Positions 42,201 through 51,369 of a stretch of DNA of 64,000 nt are shown here, in pieces; position 1 is the first letter of the stretch; every line of letters starts with the position of its first letter. Position numbers and translations under genes: made by a program. The notes under the pieces are model-generated. The model saw nothing but the letters and a program-made list of their open reading frames with translations, was not told where the DNA came from and searched no databases. This DNA is from Undaria pinnatifida (lineage: Eukaryota > Sar > Phaeophyceae > Laminariales > Alariaceae), in the NCBI GenBank assembly GCA_012845835.1, contig JABAKD010000002.1, positions 6,876,603 to 6,940,602 of the forward strand. Reading direction: 5' to 3'.

Positions 42201-44008
42201 TGAACACCTTGGTGCCGACACCCGCGCTCTCGACCGGCGCCATCTTCTCGTTCCCACTGCCGCCGTGACCATCCCCGCAGCCAATACCATTGCTAGGTGC
42301 AGGAGTAGGAGTAGGCTTCCAGGGTTGTCGGAGCGAGGTTTTGAGCACCCAGCCGGGGATGGGGACCACTAACCTTTCTCTTGGCTTGCGCTTTGTTGGG
42401 AGGGGGGGAAGAGATATTTTGCGTGCGACGGGGGGCGAGGTCGGAGGGAAGTAGTGCGTGCCGGTCGCCCCGGTGGCGTATCAGGTTCTCCTCGAGCCTG
42501 GTATAGGTCAGTTTCGTGAGTTCGAGCCCCGCCAAGGGCATACTCGTATAAATTCGTTGGGACTTTTTCTTGTGCACAAATGGGCTTGCGGAAAGCGCGA
42601 GAGCGTGAGTTAGCAACACTCGATGAAAAATCGACGAGCAGAGGTGGGATTGCTGAACCCTATGCGCGATAAAAATTAAAGGCAAGAACCGGGGGGGAGA
42701 AGGGACGACACCTGTGACCGCGGCTTGTCCAGAAGCTGGAAAGTAAAAGTGTGATAAAAAAAAAGAAGAAAAAAAGGTGCGACTTCAGCGCGATCTCTTG
42801 ATATTTCATTGCTTGCTCAGAGGTGTGGAGGATGACTAAACCTTCCTTTTGGCTTTTTTTTGTCTCTTCGTGGGGCACAGCGGGGCGGTTTAAGGCGGGT
42901 GTGTTGCGTGCGGATGAGGGAGGGAGCGCTGGCGGGGGTCGGATGAACAAAGTGTTGCAAGTTAACGAGTCTCTGGCTGCACATTGCATATTTAAGGGTG
43001 TGTGGGTGAAGCACCTCGCAAGACAGGGGGGTGACCAATATAGGCCATTTCGAAGCGAATACTCTGGGGCACCCGGGTATGAATTGCGGTTCCCCGATAC
43101 CAACATCATTGCTAGGCGCCGGAGTGCGAGTACGAGTCCATGCTTGTCGGAGCGACGTTTTCAGCACCAGCACCCTGCCCGGGATGGAGGCCAAGAACGC
43201 CAACTTTTGTTTGAGCTTTTTTTGTGGGGAATAAGGGTGTTTTGTGCGTTTTTGCGAAGGGGGGGCGAGCGGTGGAGTGTTGGCGGAGTGGGACTGAGCA
43301 AGTGATGGGAATTCGCCAAATCGCTTGCCATGGTTTGTGGATTAGGCTGGCTTCCGAAAGCGAGACACACGCACACCCACACTGGACGCAAGCCAAGCGC
43401 AGAATGTCATGGTTTTGTTTCCTTCGGTACGGTGAGCAATTCGCAAGTCTCGTCGATTTGAACCACATCATCGTTGCACAGACAGCAGTCCAGCAACAAA
43501 ACGAAAATACCGCAGGTAAATCACAATCCCCGTCACTTTGAAACGCATACATGTTCGTCCTTGCGACCATCGATGCAACAATCCGGAACAAAGTGTAAGA
43601 TTGAACGTAGTAAATCTGGGGTTTCTGAAGCGGGATTGTGTCTTAATATACTTGGAAGGCGTCGCGACCTATCCCTAGTACGGCGATGCCACCCTTGAAG
43701 CTTGTCGTCTCCTCCCCACCAGCCTTGGCCATCTCGGCGTGTGTAATCAGCCTTGTCTGTCGCTGCAAGGCTCAATCCACCACCAACAAAAAGCAAGCTG
43801 CAATTCTCGTCGTTTTGAAACATTATCATCCTAGCAATCAGCGAGACAATCCAGCACCAATTGCCGCGATCTATGCCTATACGTGTATCCCAAGCACGGC
43901 ACCACATTTCAAGCTTACCATCTCCTCTGCGCCTGCCTTGACCATCTCAGCGTATGCAGCCTTGTCTGTCACCGCCAGATCGTCCAGCATCTTCCACATG
44001 TTGGCAGC
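27259..44008 (-). CDS. PIH1-domain protein with C-terminal CS-like domain (dynein/R2TP-type assembly factor), 5' end missing
   Basis: Exons on the - strand: 44008-43919, 42390-42157, 38303-38121, 37149-37072, 34679-33678, 31263-30928, 28806-27259. All junctions are phase 0 (3471 nt, 1156 residues plus TAA). Exon 1 gives NMWKMLDDLAVTDKAAYAEM, typical of the start of PIH proteins. Exons 2-5 make the PIH1 domain: IPGWVLKTS, KVFINVCEHEGVSAP, LRMPMLVSTVRE, DVVFNPWVLR, LVVDQRCKLLK then QSTYKGG. Exon 5 is a low-complexity linker with KRGFLSK/LYP; exon 6 has RKGFFGS/LYG. Exon 7 has Ala-Glu-Ala-Thr repeats, VDKDLGK heptads, and a CS-like end (LALPFPVDPDS ... ILTVSIQ). The family acts with HSP90/R2TP to assemble axonemal dyneins or other complexes. 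Exon 2 ends at a GC donor (CAGGCAAGC), and I could not find the initiator exon. It is most like the PIH1D/MOT48 group, but the exact subgroup is undecided. Confidence 0.88.
27595..27690 (-). repeat. in-frame heptad repeat in PIH1 exon 7 (VDKDLGK)
   Basis: Four or five 21-bp units (CCCCCAAGTCCTTATCCACCT-like on the + strand) encode VDKDLGKVDNNLGEVDKDLG. Units differ, so the array is not freshly expanded. Confidence 0.85.
28130..28400 (-). repeat. in-frame Ala-Glu-Ala-Thr repeat in PIH1 exon 7
   Basis: Irregular 12-bp units (GCAGTAGCTTCC-like on the + strand) encode AEATAEATAKAT over about 90 residues. The antisense frame is also open (ASAVAS) but is a shadow of the repeat. Confidence 0.9.
28965..29055 (+). 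repeat. dispersed GATCTAGATCGTG element fragment
   Basis: GGTCTAGATCGTGGTTATCG followed by GGGACTTGTAGAACACCGCTC, matching the element ends in the aminopeptidase intron 4 array. Here it lies antisense in PIH1 intron 6. Confidence 0.6.
29075..29300. repeat. (CCCAA)n pentanucleotide tract
   Basis: About 40 nearly perfect CCAAC units with variants (CCAAT, CCAGT) at both ends. It lies in intron 6 of the PIH1 gene, and all open frames over it are artefacts. Confidence 0.95.
29340..29670. repeat. two more dispersed GATCTAGATC element fragments
   Basis: About 29340-29400 reads TCTAGATTGTC then AATCGTGATCTGTTCGATGCG. About 29590-29650 reads ATCACGATCTAGATCTGCCG in the opposite orientation. Both lie in PIH1 intron 6. 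Confidence 0.55.
29676..29900 (+). repeat. tandem duplication with tRNA A-box-like segment
   Basis: Two copies of about 112 bp. Each has TAGCTCAGTGGGTAGTGCTA or a close form, which resembles a tRNA D-arm/A box, and a shared tail GATTGATTCTCGCCGATATC. A complete cloverleaf could not be drawn, so this is at most a tRNA-derived relic. Confidence 0.6.
30340..30755 (+). repeat. 21-bp tandem array (GATGATCTAGATCATGGTCTGCA)
   Basis: About 18 units of TGATCTAGATCATGGTCTGCAGA with point changes. The unit is largely palindromic (GATCTAGATC) and matches the core of the dispersed GATCTAGATCGTGATCTG element. This looks like local amplification of that element's core, within PIH1 intron 6. Confidence 0.92.
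31390..31600 (+). repeat. about 105-bp tandem duplication
   Basis: Two copies share ACCAACAGTGGCAGTACGC, GGGTAGTGCC and CTATAGCGGCAACC. It lies in the PIH1 intron just upstream (in gene sense) of exon 6. Confidence 0.85.
32218..32965. repeat. 26-bp satellite array, about 26 copies
   Basis: The unit GCCTTGTGAGGCAAACACTA plus AGTAAA repeats with almost no variation from about 32280 to 32955, with one copy lacking AG (near 32690). Each unit holds the small hairpin GCCTTGTGAGGC. Both flanks share AAGTTTAGTYGCTACCCAATCTGAAG, so the array expanded within a duplicated segment. It lies in PIH1 intron 5. Confidence 0.97.
33325..33595. mobile_element. MITE-like repeat with CACTCGCGCGAG palindromes, copy 2
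   Basis: Same family as 5920-6130 and 38495-38745: GGGGCCACTCGCGCGAGCAA, AATCCGCAATGGAACG, GTATTCTTGCCCG, GAGTCGCTCGTGCGAGTGGC, ending near CTACCGTAG. It lies in PIH1 intron 5. Confidence 0.65.
35285..35515. repeat. about 120-bp tandem duplication with GGTCGGATCG
   Basis: Two copies share GGATAAGGGTGAAACACCTC-like, ATGAGATTTCGAAGWCCACG and TGACCCGACCC segments. It lies in PIH1 intron 4. Confidence 0.85.
36029..36355 (+). mobile_element. 327-bp MITE with TIR GAGCTGTGAGTCG, TA target duplication, copy 1
   Basis: It starts GAGCTGTGAGTCG and ends with the exact reverse complement CGACTCACAGCTC. It is flanked by TA on both sides (36027-36028 and 36356-36357), which fits a Tc1/mariner-type non-autonomous element. 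No coding frame. A second, inverted copy lies at about 36600-36928. Confidence 0.8.
36600..36928 (-). mobile_element. MITE copy 2, inverted relative to 36029-36355
   Basis: The reverse complement starts TAGCTGTGAGCCGTCACGAC and shares ACCAACTAGTTAATGGTCG-like, GGTTTCCATACGTAGGA-like and GCCGACTTTAGTCGGC-like segments with copy 1 (roughly 75-80 % by eye). The outer terminus near 36600 is more decayed. The two copies make a large imperfect hairpin within PIH1 intron 4. Confidence 0.75.
37720..38015 (-). repeat. two decayed copies of PIH1 exon 3
   Basis: About 37900-38010 repeats the second half of exon 3, from the GTCAGCAAGGTGCGAGAGGC region through GACGTCGTCTTCACC-like sequence, with an in-frame TAG and a lost donor. 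About 37725-37790 repeats only GTTCAACCCGTGGGTGTTG and what follows. Both lie downstream of the intact exon (38303-38121) in gene sense. Confidence 0.8.
38495..38745. mobile_element. MITE-like repeat with CACTCGCGCGAGTG palindromes, copy 3
   Basis: GGGGTCACTCGCGCGAGTAA at the front, AGTCCGCAATGGAGTG, GCATTCTTGTCCGCG, GGGTCACTCGCGCGAGTGCC, then AGTAGCGAAA and CTACCGTAG. It lies in PIH1 intron 2. It is the clearest copy of the family seen also at 5.9 and 33.3 kb. Confidence 0.7.
38705..39660. repeat. cluster of GAGGAGCTAGCTC repeats in both orientations
   Basis: About 38705-38870 and 39110-39265 carry the repeat reverse-complemented (GAGCTAGCTCCTCGTGTTAGG). About 39430-39660 carries it in the same sense as 12720-12950 (GAGGAGCTAGCTCAATATCTC, then CTCAACCGGTCAGG). 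The opposed copies can fold on each other. Non-coding. Confidence 0.65.
40180..40655. repeat. A-rich tandem repeat (AAAAACTGATTTTGGAGAAAA)
   Basis: Five to six irregular units with ATCAACCCCAAAAACTGATT, GGAGAAAATTTAACCCAAAA and GATGACCAAAACCCATTAGCC. It lies in PIH1 intron 2. Confidence 0.85.
41280..41880 (-). repeat. three decayed tandem copies of the 3' end of PIH1 exon 2
   Basis: About 41286-41346, 41563-41621 and 41811-41872 each repeat the stretch coding KVFINVCEHEGVSAPIDQ plus the donor of exon 2 (intact at 42157-42216). On the + strand each reads like GGTCTATGGGAGCCGATACG. Spacing is 250-340 bp, and a shared GCGCACTTTCCATGTTATCG-like piece lies between them. All have lost parts of the frame. 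Confidence 0.85.
41995..42035. repeat. short telomere-like tract (GGGGTTAGGGTT)
   Basis: About four GGGTTAGGGTTGGG units. Compare the longer tract at 52417-52575. Confidence 0.7.
42475..42545 (+). repeat. tRNA-like segment, probable SINE head
   Basis: CGGTCGCCCCGGTGGCG at one end and GAGTTCGAGCCCCGCC, a good B box, at the other, about 40 bp apart. The same layout with CGGTCGCCCCAGCGG and GGGTTCAAATCTCG is at 51128-51215. The body that follows here is the dispersed repeat of 42555-42740. Confidence 0.5.
42555..42740. repeat. dispersed repeat, inverted copy of 12985-13190
   Basis: CTTTTTCTTGTGCACAAA to CTTGTCCAGAAGCTGG. It is the reverse complement of the 13-kb copy apart from scattered differences. 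It follows the tRNA-like segment, so it may be the SINE body. Confidence 0.7.
43060..43215 (-). repeat. decayed copy of the 5' half of PIH1 exon 2
   Basis: Its translation begins SIPGRVLVLKTSLRQAWTRT, matching IPGWVLKTSLRQPWKPT of the intact exon, then TPAPSNDVGIG. It breaks down after that. It lies about 800 bp upstream of the exon in gene sense. Confidence 0.8.
43685..43790 (-). repeat. decayed copy of PIH1 exon 1 (downstream)
   Basis: Matches the second half of exon 1 (GCGACAGACAAGGCTGATTA, then GAGATGGCCAAGGCTGGTGG). A small indel puts the two halves in different frames, and the donor has become ACGACAAGC. Confidence 0.75.
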
Positions 44009-44144
44009 CTGGGTGTTTTGGGTCCGAACCGTACCAAAGCACGAAGGTAAAAGCAAAAAAGGCAACTATCTATAGGGCCGAACATGCCTGAAAATAAATG
44101 GTTGGATTGAATATGTTTGGCGTAAGCATGCATGCCGCGTTGTC

Positions 44145-44222
44145 TGTCGCCGCGAGATCGCCCACCATCTTCCACGTATTCGCAGCCTGCTTTTTATTAT
44201 CCAAGGCAAGAAGACAACGGTC
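44145..44222 (-). repeat. decayed copy of PIH1 exon 1 (upstream)
   Basis: Translation gives AANTWKMVGDLAATDNAAC, close to AANMWKMLDDLAVTDKAAY of the intact exon at 44008-43919. An acceptor-like AAGCAG precedes it, but the second half and donor are missing. Confidence 0.8.
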
Positions 44223-44317
44223 AATCCTTTGCAAGAGGTTGAATATAAGAGGCATGTTGATATCTTTTTTTCTACAGCCTTCAAGTCATGCCGCCATCGA
44301 CGTGCTTATATTACGAG

Positions 44318-44395
44318 TACCAACAACGCAGCTTGCAAAGATGAGTATTGACCTGAAATTCGTCAAACTCACGGCTGACGTCCTTGAAAATTAGT
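44318..44395 (+). repeat. repeat with mini-ORF MSIDLKFVKLTADVLEN
   Basis: ACGCAGCTTGCAAAGATGAGT opens a 17-codon frame. A second copy at 61866-61930 codes MSIGPKFVELTADVFTW and a fragment lies at 3092-3111. It is counted as part of a dispersed repeat, not as a gene. Confidence 0.6.
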
Positions 44396-44595
44396 TACCA
44401 GGTATGAAATATCTCGGCAAGAAATTCGTCTTGGAATCACTTGATAAAAGTCCCCGCTTGGCTTTCAGCGCTCCCACCCGGAACACGCCCGCATAAATCC
44501 TCCTCTCGGAGAACGTTTCCGGCGGCTTTCTTTGCGTTCCTTGCTTTCTTCGCCTACTTCGTGTTCTGCAGGGCCGCTGCAACACTAACTCCAAG

Positions 44596-45600
44596 ACAAA
44601 ATCTCCAGCACTGTTTCAAGAAAAATGTCCACACAATAATTTTCAAGATTTTTTTTTTCAACACTAAATTCAATACTTTTTTCAATAATAAGTCGAAAAA
44701 AATAGGAAAAAATATCAAAACTCGAGTCAGAATGAAAAAAGAGTCAAAGTCGAGCGATGTACATAGCCGTTTCTGCACTAAGTTCAACATGAAAAGTGTC
44801 GACAAACAAGAGCAAGTACAAAAAGTTTGTCCGAATGCGCAGTGCACGCGCGTTTTTTCTTGTCCTCTCTCGGTCCTCTTCATTTTTCTTTTTCGCAAGC
44901 TACACCCGTACTGCCGATCAGAACGTGACATCGCCAGCAAACACGTAGCACAGCTCAGGGAAATCAGCTCTGCACAAGTGGCTCTCGGCATTATCATATC
45001 GCTAGTTGCCCTAAGTCATGGATCTCTTTTTTCGGTCCCCTTCACATCTTGTTGCATTATTCCTTGCGCGAGAGTAGCGTGCCGTGTCAGCTGCCCGCGG
45101 AATGGAGCCCTTGTAACCGATACGTACACGGGGGGCGACATCTACGCCATGTGGATGGTGGTGCTGCTACAGTTTGCTTCAGTTTCGGATTAGAGGTGAC
45201 GGGCACGTTATGGATACGTGCCGGTACAGCGGTACAGGCCCAACCCCCCAACCGTCAAACCTTGCCCTTCACTCGGTACACAGTAGTACCAGGTATCTTC
45301 TTGCATGCTGCAGGAATATCCAACATTTCTCTTTCCTCGAAGTGGATACCACAACGGGCGCATCACCAGAGAAACTCAAGATACAAGATATATATAGACG
45401 CCGTGGATTGTAGGGATGCAACAACCGTACGATACCCTTCGAACCAGCAAAACGGGCAAAACTTAACCCTCCCTCTGACCCTACCGCACCGTGATACCGC
45501 GATTCTACTCTCAACGTTGATCAACTGATGTGACCAGACCTCCATACACAGACGATATTGGTGTGGACCCGTCGTGTCAAGTAAATAGACAGCCTAAACA
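44596..45600. other. spacer without a recognisable gene
   Basis: 44590-44830 is A/T-rich with AAAAATATC and TTTTTTCAACAC runs. Open frames at 44441-45193 and 45049-45528 (+) overlap each other in different frames and match no family I know. Nothing is annotated. Confidence 0.5.
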
Positions 45601-45870
45601 AAATTGATGGGTGGATACGGACGGAAAATTAATGTACGTTTATTACCCATATTATTATCACAACAATGCTTATATTTTGATAACAAATGATCAAAAGTAT
45701 AATAACCATTTGGTATGAAAATTAATAATAAAGTAATCCTTATTTTTAGACCTAACTTGAGATTTCATGCTGAAAGAGGACAAATGAACGTAAATGTAAG
45801 AATGTTTTATCTTTATATTAATATCAAAAAGATATTTATATTTACGATCAAATTGGCATAGGGCATTGGA
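45600..45870. other. AT-rich island
   Basis: Strikingly AT-rich (by eye three quarters or more) within DNA that is otherwise near half GC, with sharp edges. One + frame is open for about 45 codons (ILIFRPNLRFHAERGQMNV). It could be an organelle-derived insert or a matrix-attachment-like stretch. I cannot assign it. Confidence 0.5.
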
Positions 45871-47780
45871 GACTCATCTGACCTGCGGGCCAAATTCTTG
45901 CGAAAACCCCATTTCCTTAGCTACAGCAGCGGCATCGCGCATCCCGGGACCTCCTCCTCCTCTTCCTCTCGTGCCCTCGTCACGGATGTCCCCTGGCCGG
46001 GCTATATGAAAGAGCGCCGAGTTCATTGTGACTACCCGCTGTGCGATCTGAACAGCGCAACGTCCTCACCAGTAACGAACACTCCTGCGGATCGTGAAAT
46101 TTGAAAAAGATACCAGTCCCTGAGAGATCCTGCTCCTTGTGACAATGTATTCGTAAATTTAAGGACTGATTATCCATACATATTAGTATAGAGTGACTCT
46201 TATATTTGGGGAAAGTGATGCGGCTTTTGGAAGTGGTGTCTTTTTTTGGCTTGATGCGGAAGAAGGATCGCACAGATTCGCCGCAAAAATAAATAAAGCT
46301 GGGCTGCGGCCGGGATTGTTTTGAAATTTTCCCGAACCGAACAAACGCCTCACTATCGTTTTGTGGAAGCCACCGACATCTGCTTTTATTTTGTTGCTTT
46401 GCTCCCTCTCTTTCCAGTCCGCGAAAGTGCGTCGAGCTGCAGCTTGAAGTACCACGACGATACATCCCTAGTGAAAAGTGATTTCGAGACAAAGCAGGCA
46501 TAGTTTATTTCTAGCAACGGAGAGAGCGAGGGCGCCACCCCGAGAGTCGCAGGCAGCTCTCGAGCTGGAACCTAGGTGTGAGAATACGAGTTGTATCTAC
46601 GCCTACAAGACCACGACCAATCTCCTTGCGCTTTCACCCTCTGCGAGTACGATAGCACCAGCGTCGATGTGCAAGACAAGCCACCCCAAGCCTGGCAATG
46701 GCGTCCTAGCTCGGATGCGCCACCTCAAGGATCAGATTCCGTCACCGATGGGCGGTGATTCCGCGCGGCAAGCTGGTGAGTGAAACACAGGCTTTAAAAA
46801 TGCTGTGGCAATTTTATTACGATATACACCCCGATTTAAGAGCGCGCAGCAATCGAGTCTTCGTTTTAGAGAGTTAAAAGTCGGTATATCCCGCGAATTC
46901 TCAAACATAGATATTTCCCGCGACCGATTGCGAGCCTTATAATAGTTGAGAGCTCTTGTTTGTGTTTGTCGCCGGTTGCTCTTAAATCGAGGTACCCAAT
47001 GCACAAATTTCGAGTAGACCTTGAAGTAGAACTGTCTGGCCCGGGCTCGAGCCAGAAGCCCCTAGGCCCTGAGGCGAGCACAAACAGCTTGTAGTGCTGT
47101 GCTGCCACGGCTGTGGCTCACAGCTGCAATGTGCTTGGTTGCTTGCGCCACGAGTGCAGCAGGCCAGCGGGGCCTTGTTTGTTTGCGGCGCGGGAGCTCT
47201 GCCCTATGCGGTCTTTGTGTCTTCCCATTCCCAATGCGATATTTTGGTTTTTCCGCAGGTTCAACAACCTCTCGGCTCTCCCTGTTTATTCATGAAGAAT
47301 TGATTTGCAATGAAATGCTATAGACTACGGCATGCTCGAACAACGACAGCAACACCAAAGCTGAGGGCAGAGAGCACGTGGCGAGCTGCATCACTCGTGC
47401 TCTGCAGCTCAAGTTCATGCTCTATGATGTATGCCCGACGACAAACTAAACATGGAGACCCTGGTTGCTTCACGTGCAAGCACACCCCGTGCTGCTCTGT
47501 GCGGGTCTCATCGGCAGTTCAGCGTGGACTGCTGTGGGCAGCGGAAAGAGGCAGCTGCCCCTGTAGGCCCCTGATAGAGACCAGCAGCTGCAGCAGCAGC
47601 AGCGGCCATCAGCAGCAATGTTCAGCCTTGGTTGCGTCCAATTTGTTCCTCCCTGTTCACCCACTTCAGGCTTGCTATCTCATGACGGGTTTACTTACCG
47701 CCTTAGCTCATCATTGGTCCCTCCCGTATATGTTTTACGTGCTACTGGCTGTACCGATTGTGTGGTGCTTGTGTGATACC
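45871..47780. other. spacer, possible lone exon near 46560-46775
   Basis: A + frame reads KTSHPKPGNGVLARMRHLKD then QIPSPMGGDSARQ and ends at a good donor (GCTGGTGAGTG at 46771). I found no partner exons and know no family for it. The other frames (47310-47837 and 45980-46501) show no family features. Confidence 0.3.
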
Positions 47781-47784
47781 AGTA

Positions 47785-48535
47785 TAATTCGACGCGAGGC
47801 GACGAGGGAACAAAACGCTGAGTTTTTATCGCGATGAACTTAAAACACGTACCGTAGTGGGGAGGAGGGAGGAGGGCCCGCTATGTGACCCCGGATCTGA
47901 GTTACTGCTGGGAGGGAGCGCGAGAGTAGTGCCAGGATGATAGATGGGATGAAGAAAAGAAAGAAAAAGTAAAGAGTGGGGCTGTAGGATAAGCTGAACA
48001 AGGTGGTAAGATGACAACGTACACGTCAACGTATCCCACTACCTGGTGACAGGCTTACAGCCTAGGTCTGCTGCTGCTCTGCTGTAGAACACATTACGCA
48101 AATATCCATTCGTGTGCGGTATGACTTCATAGGATTATTAAGAAACAGCAGGTCGAGTACTTCTAGGTATGGGTGGAGGTAAAATAGTTATTGTAGGCAC
48201 TACCGCTTATAATAAGCATAAAGAACGCAGTGTGCGGATAGCTTGGAGGCCGAGGATTCCATCATAACTCGTCTTTGCAAGCCGCGCAGGGCTGCGTGTC
48301 GCTGCGGGTGTCATCCTTTCGAGACTTGAGAGGGAGAAATTGGCGACGACCATCTGACGATTACAGCGGCACCATCGACCACTGCTGGATGGCGATGATC
48401 AAAATGGTGTGCGAACGACGATGCCAAAAATGCAAAGACTCTTACCGGACGGGGGCAGGATGATCCTACTCGTACTGCTGCGCGCTCACGCTGCTGGTGA
48501 ACGAGTGAAAATATCGCAATAAATCGTCATTTTTG
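47785..48535 (+). repeat. dispersed element, direct copy at 51545-51990
   Basis: The first part (AATTCGACGCGAGGCGACGA, then CGTACCGTAGTGGGGAGGA) and last part (GAAATTGGCGACGACCATC, TGATCCTACTCGTACTGCTGCG) match about 51553-51700 and 51785-51985 in order. This copy carries about 300 bp extra in the middle. It is probably a non-autonomous element; ends not resolved. Confidence 0.65.
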
Positions 48536-51120
48536 GGCCGTTATACTAATAATATTAATATAATAAATATTGAATCGAGATATAGACTACACGGGGCCCC
48601 ACATGAGTTAACTGATTTCGAACTTACTGGAACGGTTTGGGATAGAACATGGCTGTTCGCTTTCGTTCGTTCCATTCCAACCTGTTCGTGTCCGATGTGT
48701 GTGTTCTTTACGTTTAACTGATATTTCCTGGATATTACCACCCATCTGCATCCAGCACGACCAGTGTCCGTTCCGATGCCTCCCATCATAGGGGTACCTT
48801 ACCGCTTTTTCGAGAAAATGGTTGACATACTCTTGAAAATTTATGTACCCCAATCCTAACCCAATGAAACGCAACCAACCAATGTAGGGTGAAACCCCTT
48901 TCGTCTCGCACGCAGTGTGCGTCAACCATCGTCTCGAAGAAGGTAAGCTCTACTGGAGGGCCTCCTATTAATAGAGAGACGAGCTTTGTGGTCGCTAGGA
49001 GACAGAGATACACATTGCAAATACAGCATGGTGATTTGGGCGAACAATCAATGAACCGCAATGAACGCGGGCCAAAAACATGCAAGCCAGCTTCTTACCA
49101 GGCTATAATTTGCAACCAAAGGAAAAACAAAAGAAAATGGTAAGACGGAAGAACAAAAAAAAATGAAAAACAGCAGATGGAAACAAAGAGAGAAACAGGA
49201 CGGCACGAGAAAAATAATGAAGCAAGCACAACGCCAGTGCAATATTGTTCCGTTCCATGTTCCAAGTTTCAAGCGTTCCAATGACTTTTCGGGGGAGACA
49301 CCCCGTCAGGTGCACGCGTCAAGGTTGAGACCCGATTCATTCGCTGCCATTCAACTTCATAACTGCAACCCAATTCGGCGAGCCTGCTGAACAGACCAGC
49401 GATGGGCTGGGGCGGTGTCAGCGGTCAGGAATTACGAAACCAGCAAGAACCCGAAGATAAATGTCTGGAGCCAACGCTTTAGGACCAGTTTTAACGATAA
49501 CAACGCATCAATTTTGGATACAGCATGAAATCTATATTTGGATGTGATTGGTCAAGACATGCGGCGTGATTACATTATCCGATTTCGGGTTTTTTTTTCA
49601 ACGTTTGGATTGAACGAAAAAAATTGAAAAAAGTCTTGAAAGATTGTTTGGGGAGAAATCCGAATCCTAGTTGGGAATTGGCCCAACTTGATGTGGCATG
49701 TTCCCGGCGGGACAGCACACCCGGGGCACCCTGGCGTTATTTTTGGCCGCGTCGACGACGACGATCGAGACGATGAAATGCGAACCTCAACGAGAGGCGA
49801 TTGGGGCAATAGCCGCGCCCACGCCTACAGACCTTAGAACATCGTACCCCGGCGGTGGCGCCTCGAAAAATGTCACGGCGGCCGCGATCCTACTGTTTTA
49901 ACCATCTCGCTCTTCCAAGCCGCGCGAAAACCGACCCAACGAACCGAAAACGAGTATTCCCTCAACAGTTCGATATCGTCATCGCCGTCGCTGTTCCGCG
50001 CGTGGCGTTTTGAAGCTCCTTCCGTCCACCCACGAGACCCTGGGGGTGATGGCTTCCTCGCCTGGGCCTTCGAAAGAATGGAGAGGCTGGTGGCGGCGCG
50101 CACGCGACGACGCAAGCCGGCGCTCTTGTCTACTCTCGTCGGTGTTCTTCGGCAGGATGGGGTTTGTCTTTTTCCTAATTGAATTTTTTTCTTCGTTACT
50201 ACTGGCCCTTCCCCTTTTTGCTTGATGTGCCAGACAACTTTTCTTGAACCTGTCTTGATTGGCGCCAAACTTGTAGGTTGTACGAGCTGGGCCAACCAAA
50301 AAAACGGAGAATGTTCCCTGAAGCTCTATCTACCAGCACCGCTTCTTAGAGTTAGGACTTGAAAATTGGAAGCGCTGCCCCTGACACAACATTGCTCACG
50401 CACCAAAAAGTAGAAACAAAAGAGGTTTGAAAAATTGCATGTTTTTTTTCTTTCCCCCTACTCGATCTCGCCGAGATATCCGCGAAAAACTCAAAAGCAA
50501 TAAGTTCTCCACACTAAGTTCATACCGCGTGTTTCGGTGGCGTTTAGAAAAAAAAATCGCGGCCGAAAGACCAGCCTCAACCAATCAGACAGTGGTCCTG
50601 TGCTAGTAAATTTACAAGGTAGTCTTGTAAACTCGATTCCATACCTGTACGTATAAGTCAAACGTTTTCGACAAAAAGTGGAGAGAATGGCATTTATGCG
50701 ATGCCCTGCTCAATTTTACGGTTGTCGATCTAATTTTTAACCTCGTATTTGGACCGCACGTGCAAAAAACTTTTGAAAGCCGACTTTTTTTTCTGCTTTT
50801 TTTCAAGTCAAGTTCTGGTCGCTTTTGTTTTTTCTTCGGATCGTTGTTTCGGTCAAATCTCTCGGACAAGAACCAAAAAATTGAAAAGACTGGCTTTCGG
50901 TTTGTGGGTTGGTCCATGATCAACATCGTGTCCAAAAATCGCACCTAGTTGCGAAAAATTGAGCGGGGCATGGCCAGTCTATCTCCCTGGCAGTTACTTG
51001 GCTGGCCCAGCCCGTAACGTTGGAATCTCCGCCCTGCGATCGTGATAGCGCACGTTTTCCCATGCTTGACATACCTCCTGACATCATCCAGCACTGCCGT
51101 TTGAGTGAGCACTCAGCAGT
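48536..51120. other. spacer without a recognisable gene
   Basis: Frames at 49873-50299 (-) and 49698-49901 (+) are open but show no motif. About 50730-50900 is T/A-rich. Nothing is annotated. Confidence 0.45.
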
Positions 51121-51124
51121 GATA

Positions 51125-51215
51125 ACCCGGTCGCCCCAGCGGTCTGGTAGTTAACCTCAAACACTACTAAGGTCGGGGTCAAGGGTTCAAATCTCGGTAT
51201 GGAGGCTTTTTTTTT
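51125..51215 (+). repeat. tRNA-like segment with B box and T-run, probable SINE head
   Basis: CGGTCGCCCCAGCGGTCTGG, then about 35 bp, then AAGGGTTCAAATCTCGG (B box) and GGAGGC followed by a run of T, a polymerase III stop. The arms do not pair well enough for a functional tRNA. It shares its layout with 42475-42545. Confidence 0.55.
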
Positions 51216-51369
51216 CTATAGACACCTACTGCCGAACCTAACCCTCAGGGAACAGGCCGGGTCGACATACACACGCATCCGTATACGACTATAGTACTGT
51301 ATAGCTTGCGCTGCCGGGGTTGTAACGAGGACCGCTGATAGGGTCAGCTCACGCTATCGCTACAGTGGG

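Noticed and set aside
44065-44255. Using the upstream exon 1 copy (44145-44222) as a real additional PIH1 exon
   Set aside because: It lacks a donor and the second half of the conserved helix; the copy at 44008-43919 has both splice sites and complete conservation.
47310-47837. 175-codon + strand frame
   Set aside because: Cys/Ser-rich with no motif, no splice partners, and its end lies in a dispersed repeat.
51125-51215. Functional tRNA with introns or long arm
   Set aside because: The B box and T-run are present, but the acceptor and T-stem pairings fail, so it is kept only as a SINE-like head.
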